A DNA stretch of 32,925 nt, taken from the NCBI GenBank assembly GCA_003719395.1, contig RHMC01000079.1, positions 1-32,925 of the forward strand. The letters are read 5' to 3'. Under the pieces are notes generated by a model that had not been told where the DNA came from, ran no database searches, and saw only the letters and a program-made list of their open reading frames with translations. This DNA comes from Streptomyces altiplanensis (lineage in GTDB: Bacteria; Actinomycetota; Actinomycetes; Streptomycetales; Streptomycetaceae). The position numbers were made by a program, and so were the translations under genes. Below are positions 26,382-32,925 of the stretch, one piece after another; position 1 is the first letter of the stretch, and each line of letters opens with the position of its first letter.

Positions 26382-27416
26382 TCACACCGTGCCCCGGCTC
26401 ACCAGCTCCGTCGGCAGGATCACCGCCGAGGTGTCCGCGCCGCTGATCTGCGCGAGCAGGAGGCGGACCATCTCGGACGCGATACGGTCCCAGGGCTGGC
26501 GGATGGTGGTGAGTTCCGGAGTGGTGGCGAGCGCCGCGGGCGAGTCGTCGAAGCCGCCGACCGCGATGTCCCCGGGCACCCGGCGGTTCGCCCGCTTCAG
26601 TGCCGTGAGGGCCCCCTGTGCCATGAGGTCGGAGGCGACGAACAGGGCGTCCATGTCCGGTACGGCCGCCAGCAGCCGCTCGGCCGCGTGTTCCCCGCTC
26701 GCCCGGCTGTAGTCGCCCGTGGCGACGAGCCGGTCGTCGGCCTCCAGGCCCGCTTCCGCCAGAGCCTGCCGGTAGCCGGCGAGCCGGTCGATGCCGCCGG
26801 GGGTGTCCAGCGGGCCGGTGATCGTGGCGATGCGCCGGCGCCCGGAGGCGTACAGGTGGCGCACCATGTCATGGGCGCCGTCGCGGTCGTCGGCCGCGAC
26901 GTAACTGACCTTCCCCGCATGGCCGATGGGCTTTCCGCAGGCGACGAGGGGCACGCCCGCGTCCCGCAGCTGGTCGGCGGCCGGGTCTCCGGTGTGGCTG
27001 GAGACGAGGAGGACCCCGTCGACGTGCCCTGCGGTGATGTAGCGCGTGATGCGGCGGCGTTCCGCCTCGGTACCGGCGATCATCAGCAGCAGGGGGATGT
27101 CGTGGTCCGCGAGGGCCTGCGTGCAGGCCCTCAGCAGCACGTTGAAATTGGGGTCCTCGAAGAACCGCTCCTGCGGCTCGGTGAGCAGGAAGGCGACCGA
27201 GTCGGAGCGGCCGGTGATGAGCGACCGGGCATGCCGGTTGACGACGTAACCCGTCCTGCTGATCGCGGCCTCGACCGACTCGCGTGCGGCGGGGCTGACG
27301 TAATGCCCGCCGTTGAGGACGCGGGAGACCGTCCCACGTGAGACACCGGCCTCGCGGGCGACGTCGTGGATCGTCGGCGGCCTGGCCGCCTTGCGCCGGC
27401 CCCCATTGGTGTTCAT
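26382..27416 (-). CDS. LacI family transcriptional regulator
   Basis: An intact protein of 344 residues. The N-terminal helix-turn-helix reads TIHDVAREAGVSRGTVSRVLNGGHYVSPAARESVEAAI, with the hinge region RHARSLITGRSDSVAFLL. The sugar-binding periplasmic-protein-like core follows, up to GFDDSPAALATTPELTTIRQPWDRIASEMV. LacI proteins repress until a sugar binds. The ATG at 27416 lies 2 bp beyond the stop of the upstream permease, so the gene is the last of the ABC operon and represses itself in that model. The likely operators are the two CTGTGAACGTTCACAG-type sites. Confidence 0.95.
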   Translation of the reverse strand: MNTNGGRRKAARPPTIHDVAREAGVSRGTVSRVLNGGHYVSPAARESVEAAISRTGYVVNRHARSLITGRSDSVAFLLTEPQERFFEDPNFNVLLRACTQALADHDIPLLLMIAGTEAERRRITRYITAGHVDGVLLVSSHTGDPAADQLRDAGVPLVACGKPIGHAGKVSYVAADDRDGAHDMVRHLYASGRRRIATITGPLDTPGGIDRLAGYRQALAEAGLEADDRLVATGDYSRASGEHAAERLLAAVPDMDALFVASDLMAQGALTALKRANRRVPGDIAVGGFDDSPAALATTPELTTIRQPWDRIASEMVRLLLAQISGADTSAVILPTELVSRGTV

Positions 27417-27418
27417 GG

Positions 27419-28333
27419 TCACGACTTTACGGCTCCGGACAGCAGGTCCAGGCTCCAGAAGCGCTGGACGACCAGGAACAGGGCGATCAGCGGGACAACG
27501 GCCAGCAGGGCGCCGGTGATCACCAGGGTGTAGAGGGACGGCTGGTTCGATCCCTGGGCGAGGAGGGTGAAGAGCCCCAGCGTGATCGGGAACTTCTCGT
27601 CGTCGCCGAGCATGATGTACGGCAGCAGGAAGTTGTTCCAGATCGCGGTGAACTGGAAGAGGAACACCGTCACCAGACCGGGCACCATCATCGGCAGCCC
27701 GATGCGGGTGAAGATCCGCCACTCCCCCGCTCCGTCCATCCGCGCGGCCTCGACGACGTCGGCGGGCACCGCGGCGGCGGCGTAGATCCGCGCGAGGTAG
27801 ACGCCGTACGGGGACAGGATCAGCGGCAGCAGGACCGAGAGGTAGGAATCGGTCAGCTCGACCTTGGCCAGCAGCAGGTACTGCGGTACGGCGAGGATCA
27901 CGGGAGGCATCAGGACGCCGGCGAGCAGGATGTTGAACAGCGCCTCGCGGCCGCGGAACCGGTACATCGCGAGCGCGTAGCCGGACACGGCCGACACCGC
28001 CGTGGACAGCAGCGCGCCGCAGCCCGCGTAGAAGCCGGAGTTGACCATCCACTGCCAGAAGACACCGTCGCGGTACGCGGTCAGGTCGCCCAGGTTGTCC
28101 GCGAAACCGGTGCCCGGCAGGAAGGTGAAGGTGGAGAACAGCTCGTCGGAGCCCTTGGTCGCGGCCACGACCACCCAGATCACGGGCAGCAGGCAGTACG
28201 CGGCTCCCAGCAGCAGGGCGGCGCTGGGCAGGAGGCCGGCGCGGCTGCGGCGCGGGCGGCGGGGCGGTCCCTGAGCCGTACCGGGCGTGGAGCCGGCGGC
28301 GGGCGCGCTCTTGCGTACGGCTACTGCGGTCAC
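27419..28333 (-). CDS. carbohydrate ABC transporter permease (MalG-like)
   Basis: An intact protein of 304 residues with six membrane helices. The first helix is LLPSAALLLGAAYCLLPVIWVVVAATKGSDELF. The EAA loop reads EAARMDGAGEWRIFTRIGLPMMVPG, the contact site for the ATPase. The start is a GTG at 28333 that overlaps the stop of the other permease by 4 bp (GTGA), indicating translational coupling. With the MalF-like partner it forms the membrane channel for the sugar carried by the binding lipoprotein. No ATPase gene is in the operon; a shared MsiK-type ATPase elsewhere is usual for streptomycetes. Confidence 0.93.
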   Translation of the reverse strand: MTAVAVRKSAPAAGSTPGTAQGPPRRPRRSRAGLLPSAALLLGAAYCLLPVIWVVVAATKGSDELFSTFTFLPGTGFADNLGDLTAYRDGVFWQWMVNSGFYAGCGALLSTAVSAVSGYALAMYRFRGREALFNILLAGVLMPPVILAVPQYLLLAKVELTDSYLSVLLPLILSPYGVYLARIYAAAAVPADVVEAARMDGAGEWRIFTRIGLPMMVPGLVTVFLFQFTAIWNNFLLPYIMLGDDEKFPITLGLFTLLAQGSNQPSLYTLVITGALLAVVPLIALFLVVQRFWSLDLLSGAVKS

Positions 28334-29342
28334 TGGGATGCCCCCTGCTTGGTGCGGGAGTTCGCCAGGCGCAGGAACCCGAACGAGAGCAGGAGCGTCG
28401 CCGCGGCGATCAGCACCGCCTCGGCGGCCGCCGCGTGGATGTCTCCCTTGACGAACGCGTCCTGGTAGACCTTCATCAGCGGACTCCAGGTGGTGGAAAC
28501 GGAGTTGGTGAGCGGTTTCAGCGTGGTCGGCTCGGCGAACACCTGCAGGGTCGCGATGATCGAGAAGAAGAAGGTGAGCACCAGCGAGGGCGCCACCATC
28601 GGGATCTTGATGCGCAGTGCGATCTGCAGCGGCGTACAGCCGTCGAGCCTGGCGGCCTCGTACACCTCGACGGGGATGGCGCGCAGCGAGGTGTAGATGA
28701 CGATCATGTTGAAGCCGGTGCCGCCCCAGACGGCGATGTTGGCGAGCGCGCCGTACAGCGGGGCGCCGTCGAGGAGGTCGGGCTGGGACAGCCCCACCCC
28801 TTCGAGGAGGTACGCGAAGGGGCTGACGGCGGGAAGGTAGAGGAATCCCCACAGCAGCGCCGCGACCACGCCCGGGATGGCGTACGGAAGGAAGATCGCG
28901 AGCCGGGAGAAGGAGGCGAGCCGTATCCGGTCGGTGTCGAGCAGCAGGGCGAGGACGAGGGCGAGACCGAGCATCACGGGGACGACGATCGCGCCGTACC
29001 CGAGGACCCGGAGCGCACCGTCCAGCAGTTCGGAGTCGGTCAGCGCATCGGTGTAGTTCGCGAGTCCGGCCCACACCTCCTGGCGGGCGCCGTGGCCCAG
29101 GCCCAGCCCTTTGATCTCGACCTTGCGCAGGCTGAGGTAGCCGGCGTAGCCGATGGGCAGGGCGAAGAAGAGCAGGAAGAGGACCACGGCGGGGGCGAGG
29201 AAGGCGTAGGGGGCCGGCCCCGGTCCTCCTGCCCGGTGGCGTTGTCGCCGCCCGGCCGGCGGGTGGGCCCGGTGCGGCGGGAGTGAAGGGGACGGCGGGG
29301 ACGACGGGGGTGACGGGGCCCTGCGAGGCGTCGGCGTGTCAC
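28330..29342 (-). CDS. carbohydrate ABC transporter permease (MalF-like; one frameshift)
   Basis: The membrane part runs from AVVLFLLFFALPIGYAGYLSL through six helices to FGFLRLANSRTKQGASQ, with the EAA loop EAARLDGCTPLQIALRIKIPMVAPS. I chose the GTG at 29342, which overlaps the binding-protein stop by 4 bp. This needs one added C in a C run near 29212, giving RPPYAFLAPAVV. Without it the protein would begin inside the first helix. The N-terminal 45 residues are Arg/Pro-rich and cytosolic. It is the partner of the MalG-like permease. Confidence 0.88.
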
Positions 29343-30661
29343 CGTGCGACTCCGAAACCGTTCTTCTTCAGGTCCGCGACGGTCTTGTCCTGCATCGCGG
29401 TGAGCGCCGCGCCGAAGCCCGACTTGTTCTTGGCGGCCCGGCCGAAGGCGTCCTTGAAGGTGGTGTAGGCGACGTTGACGTTCGGGCCCCAGGCCGCGGG
29501 GGCCGTGGTCTTCGCGATCGCGGCCGCTTCGGTGTAGAAGTCGGGCTGGTTGGAGAAGTAGTCGGGTGCCTCGGCGAGCGCGCCGCCGGTCTGGGCCGCG
29601 GTGGCCGCCGGGTAGATGCCGCTCTCCTCGGCCAGGGCCGCGAGTGCCTTCGGGTCGGTGTTCAGCCAGGTCGCGAACGCGGCGGCGGCCGCCTTGTGCT
29701 CGCTGTCGTTGGTGACGGCGGTGGTGGAGCCTCCCCAGCTGCCGGTCGCGGGCTTCGACGCGGTCCACTGCGGCAGCGGCGCCATGGCCCACTTGCCCTT
29801 GGTGTCGGGGGCGGCGGTGGTGAGGGTGCCCGGGGCCCAGACGGCGCTGACCCAGCCGATCTGCTGCCCGGTGTTGAGCGCCTTGTTCCAGGCCGGGGTG
29901 TACATCGGCTGGTTGTCGATGACGTCCTCCGCGACCAGGCCGCCCCAGAAGTCGGCGACCTTCCTGGTGGCTGCGTCGTCGATGCCGACCTTCCACTTGT
30001 CGCCCTCGGTCGTCCACCACCGGGCGCCGGCCTGCTGGGCAAGGCCGGCGAAGAGGCCGGAGTCGTTGGCGGAGAAGGTGGTGAGGTCCTTGTCCGGGGC
30101 CTTCTTCTTCAACGCGCGGGCGGTCTCGGCGAATTCGTCCCAGGTGGCGGGGACCTTCAGGCCGTACTTCTCGAACAGGTCCTCGCGGTAGTAGAACATC
30201 ATCGGCCCGGAGTCCTGCGGTATGGCGTAGACCGCGTCCGAACCGAGGGTGACCTGCTGCCAGACTCCGGGGGCGAAGGCGCCGCGCGCGCCGTCGGCCT
30301 CGTCCGAGATGTCGGCGAGCACGTCGTTGCTGACGAGGGTCGGCAGGGCCTGGTATTCGGCCTGCACCAGGTCAGGGGCCTGCTTCGCCTTGGCGGCCGT
30401 GACGATCTTGGTCACCAGGTCGTCGCCCGACGCCTGCTTCTTGACCGTGACGGTGATCTGCTCCTTCTTGCCCGGCCCTTTGTTCCACAGGTCCGCGACC
30501 TTGTCGAGCCCGGGCGCCCAGGCCCAGTAGGTCAGCTCCACCGGGCCGGACCGCGCGCCGGCGTCACCGTCGTCCGACGAGCCGCAGCCGGCAAGAACCG
30601 AACCCCCCAGCGCGACGGCGGCCGACATGGCCAAAAAGCGGCGATACGAGGCGTACGACAT
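29339..30661 (-). CDS. sugar ABC transporter solute-binding lipoprotein
   Basis: An intact protein of 440 residues. The ATG at 30661 follows GGGAGAAG; an upstream in-frame ATG lies in the promoter region and is rejected. The signal ends with the lipobox LAGC, so the mature protein is anchored by a lipid at cysteine. The family-1 binding-protein core reads VELTYWAWAPGLDKVADLWN, then YAIPQDSGPMMFYYREDLF and WAPGTLTTAAPDTKGKWAMA. It captures oligosaccharides for the two downstream permeases. The promoter has TTGACA and a TCTACT -10 at 17 bp, overlapped by a LacI operator. Confidence 0.94.
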   Translation of the reverse strand: MSYASYRRFLAMSAAVALGGSVLAGCGSSDDGDAGARSGPVELTYWAWAPGLDKVADLWNKGPGKKEQITVTVKKQASGDDLVTKIVTAAKAKQAPDLVQAEYQALPTLVSNDVLADISDEADGARGAFAPGVWQQVTLGSDAVYAIPQDSGPMMFYYREDLFEKYGLKVPATWDEFAETARALKKKAPDKDLTTFSANDSGLFAGLAQQAGARWWTTEGDKWKVGIDDAATRKVADFWGGLVAEDVIDNQPMYTPAWNKALNTGQQIGWVSAVWAPGTLTTAAPDTKGKWAMAPLPQWTASKPATGSWGGSTTAVTNDSEHKAAAAAFATWLNTDPKALAALAEESGIYPAATAAQTGGALAEAPDYFSNQPDFYTEAAAIAKTTAPAAWGPNVNVAYTTFKDAFGRAAKNKSGFGAALTAMQDKTVADLKKNGFGVAR

Positions 30662-30718
30662 GGGCTTCTCCCTGGGCCGGACGGCGCCCGAGACGAACGC
30701 GGGCGGCGCAGCACTGTT

Positions 30719-30734
30719 CTGTGAACGTTCACAG
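30719..30734. promoter_or_regulatory. LacI-type operator O1
   Basis: CTGTGAACGTTCACAG is a perfect 16-bp palindrome with the central CG of LacI sites. It overlaps the -10 region and start of the binding-protein promoter, so binding would block transcription of the ABC operon. Confidence 0.8.
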
Positions 30735-30761
30735 TAGAGAAACAGGCTCGACACTTGTCAA
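30733..30761 (-). promoter_or_regulatory. promoter of the ABC transporter operon
   Basis: On the minus strand TTGACA (30756-30761) is followed after 17 bp by TCTACT (30733-30738). It drives the binding-protein gene, about 65-70 bases of leader away. The same spot read on the plus strand has TTGTCA, so the galactosidase promoter may overlap it. Confidence 0.6.
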
Positions 30762-30806
30762 TGGATTCGATGCATCGTTTTTACTACTGGACGAGCGTGA
30801 AGAGTT

Positions 30807-30822
30807 CTGTGTACGTTCCCAG
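30807..30822. promoter_or_regulatory. LacI-type operator O2
   Basis: CTGTGTACGTTCCCAG matches 14 of 16 bases of O1, starting 88 bp after it and 41 bp before the galactosidase ATG. The spacing is close to eight helical turns, so the two sites could be bridged by one LacI tetramer or two dimers. Confidence 0.65.
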
Positions 30823-30862
30823 TCCATCACCAGACGAACCGCTATCCCGCAGGGGGACATCG

Positions 30863-32925
30863 ATGCCGGAGACCACGCCCAGGGGCCTCACCCGACTCGC
30901 TTTCGGCGGTGACTACAACCCGGAGCAGTGGCCGGAATCCGTCTGGCACGAAGACGTACGGCTGATGCGCGAAGCCGGCGTCACCATGGTGAGCGTCGGG
31001 ATCTTCTCCTGGGCGCTGCTGGAGCCGGATCCGGGAGCGTACGACTTCGGCTGGCTCGACCGGGTCCTGGACCTGCTCGACGCGAACGGCATCCGCGCCG
31101 ACCTGGGCACCCCCACGGTCGCGCCGCCCGCCTGGTTCTACCGCGCCCATCCCGACGCCCTGCCCGTCGACCGGGACGGGCGGCGTCTGGCGTTCGGCTC
31201 GCGCGGCGCGATCTGCCACAGCTCACCGGCGTACCGTCGGGCCGCGGCCCGGATCACCACCGAACTGGCCCGGCGTTACGCCGGACACCCGGCGCTCGCC
31301 CTGTGGCACGTGCACAACGAGTACGGCGTCCCGGTCTCGGCCTGCTACTGCGACACGTGCGGCGCCCACTTCCGGCAGTGGCTGCGCACGCGGTACTCAC
31401 AGTCGACGCGGTCAACGAGGCCTGGGGAACGGCCTTCTGGGGCCAGCGCTACCGCGGCTTCGAGGAGATCGACCCGCCGCGCGCCACGCCCACCACCGGC
31501 AATCCGGCCCAGCAGCTCGACTACCGCCGCTTCGCCGACGCGACCCTGCGCGAGAACTTCGTGGCCGAACGGGACATCCTGCACCGTCTGGCGCCGGGCG
31601 TGCCCGTCACCACGAACTTCATGACCGCGCTCAGCCAGTGCGACTCGATCGACTACTGGGCCTGGGGGCGGGAGGTCGACATCGTCACCAACGACCACTA
31701 CCTGATCACCGACGGACGCCGCACCCACGTCAACCTCGCCATGGCGGCGGACCTCACCCGCTCCGTGGCCGGCGGAGCGCCCTGGCTGCTGCTCGAACAC
31801 GCGACCTCCGGCGTCAACTGGCAGCCGCGCAACCCCGCCAAGGCCCCCGGCGAAATGGCGCGCAACTCGCTCGCCCACGTGGCCCGCGGCTCCGAGGGCG
31901 CGATGTTCTTCCAGTGGCGCCAGTCGCGGCGCGGCGCGGAGAAGTTCCACTCGGCGATGGTTCCGCACGCCGGTACCGACTCCCGGGTGTGGCGCGAGGT
32001 CGTCGAACTCGGCCGCGCGGTCGATTCGCTGGCACCCCTGCGCGCCACCCGGACGGTCGCGGACGTCGCCGTGCTGTGGGACTGGCAGTCCTGGTGGGCC
32101 CAGCAGCTCGAATGGCGTCCCAGCGAGGACCACGACGCCCGCGAGCGCGCCGACACGTTCTACGCGTCGCTGTACGACCGTCACCTGACCGTCGACTTCG
32201 CGCATCCGGAGTCCGACCTGAGCGGCTACCCGCTGGTCGTGGTCCCCGCGCTCTACCTCACGACCGAGGCGGCCGGCCGCAACCTGCGCGATTACGTCGA
32301 GCGGGGCGGCACGCTCGTGGTGTCGTACTTCTCCGGCATCGTCGACGAGCACGATGCCGAGCACCCCGGCGCGTACCCGGGCGCACTGCGGGACGTACTG
32401 GGCCTGACCGTCGAGGAGTTCTCACCGCTGCTGGCGGGCGAGACGGTACGGCTGACCGGCGCCGGCGGCCCGGACCTGACGGGCGACGTGTGGTCCGAGA
32501 TCGTCGTACCGCGTGGGGCCGAGACCCTGTGGACGTACGCCGACGGCATCCCGGCCGGCCGGCCCGCCGTGACCCGCAACCGGCTGGGCGAAGGCACGGC
32601 CTGGTACCTCTCCAGCCGGCTGTCCGGCCCTCACCTGGACTCCGTGCTCGAGCGTGCCTGCGAGGACGCGGGGATCGCTCCGCGCACCGGGCTGCCGCGC
32701 GACGTGGAGGTCGTCCGCCGCTCCGGCGAGAGCGGCACGTACGTCTTCGTCATCAACCACACGGCAGCGGACGCCAAGGTGGCGCTGGACTCCCCCGGCA
32801 CCGACCTGCTGACCGGTGAGCGCGTCGCGGGCGCGCTCACGGCGCCGGCCGGCGCGTCCGTGTCGTCGCCCTTGAGGCGCGACACCTCCTCGCAGCCGAC
32901 CGCCCGCGAGTTCGCCCCGCCCCAC
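30863..32925 (+). CDS. GH42 beta-galactosidase (3' partial, two frameshifts)
   Basis: The ATG at 30863 follows AGGGGG; an in-frame ATG at 30755 lies in the operator region and is rejected. The glycoside hydrolase family 42 pattern is clear: FGGDYNPEQWPESVW at the start, the acid/base glutamate in HVHNEYG, cysteines of a possible zinc site in CYCDTCG, and the nucleophile glutamate in LLLEHATSGVNWQPRN. The C-terminal trimer and beta domains follow. Frameshifts occur near 31398 and 32850. About 687 residues are in the window, near the full length of 670-690. No signal peptide is seen, so it acts in the cytoplasm on galactosides imported by the divergent ABC system. Confidence 0.93.

Noticed and set aside
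30755..30862. Upstream ATG at 30755 for the GH42 gene
   Set aside because: It lies in the operator/promoter region and has no ribosome site; the extra residues do not resemble the family.

Overview
The window is very high in G+C, with strong G/C bias at third codon positions. Gene content (nSTAND-WD40 ATPase, NlpC/P60 and SH3-like secreted proteins, ANTAR protein, RNase J, Asp23 protein, LacI/ABC/GH42 sugar operon) points to an actinomycete, most likely Streptomyces or a close relative. Many genes are interrupted by single-base shifts, often at G/C runs, while their neighbours are intact and protein homology continues across each break. I read most of these as sequencing or assembly indels, give each affected gene as one feature spanning its fragments, and name the frameshifts in the entry.

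Layout. 1-4642: the 3' part of a large membrane-linked NTPase with 12 WD40 repeats, followed closely by a secreted NlpC/P60 peptidase and a small secreted cysteine-containing protein. 4787-8311: a GtrA-like membrane protein, then a quinone-oxidoreductase-like MDR enzyme, a stand-alone ANTAR protein and a short-chain dehydrogenase. 8387-12255 (minus): a CrtI-like FAD oxidoreductase, an SRPBCC protein and a heme catalase. 12864-15833: a RidA protein, an unidentified small protein, an Asp23/Gls24 envelope-stress protein, a broken DUF6223-like gene and a PNPOx-fold protein. The 5-15 kb stretch reads as a redox and stress-response neighbourhood. 16028-17406: a secreted D-Ala-D-Ala carboxypeptidase.

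17510-23498 is the most interesting block. RNase J (minus) and peptide-release factor RF3 (plus) diverge from one intergenic region. A MerR regulator (minus) and a SulP anion transporter (plus) diverge from another. Both intergenic regions hold a 20-bp near-palindrome of the same type, identical at 16 of 20 positions and placed in both cases just upstream of a TAGnnT box. The simplest inference is that the local MerR protein controls both divergent pairs, joining mRNA decay and translation termination or recycling to anion transport in one switch.

23627-32925 is a carbohydrate island: a rhamnogalacturonan acetylesterase-like SGNH hydrolase, an MFS transporter, and a LacI-regulated operon (solute-binding lipoprotein, two ABC permeases, LacI regulator, joined by 4-bp overlaps or a 2-bp gap). 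The operon is divergent from a GH42 beta-galactosidase. Two copies of a CTGTGAACGTTCACAG-type operator lie in the divergent promoter region. Together these suggest use of plant pectin (rhamnogalacturonan I with galactan side chains) or of other beta-galactosides. I saw no tRNA, rRNA, CRISPR array, transposase or phage gene.
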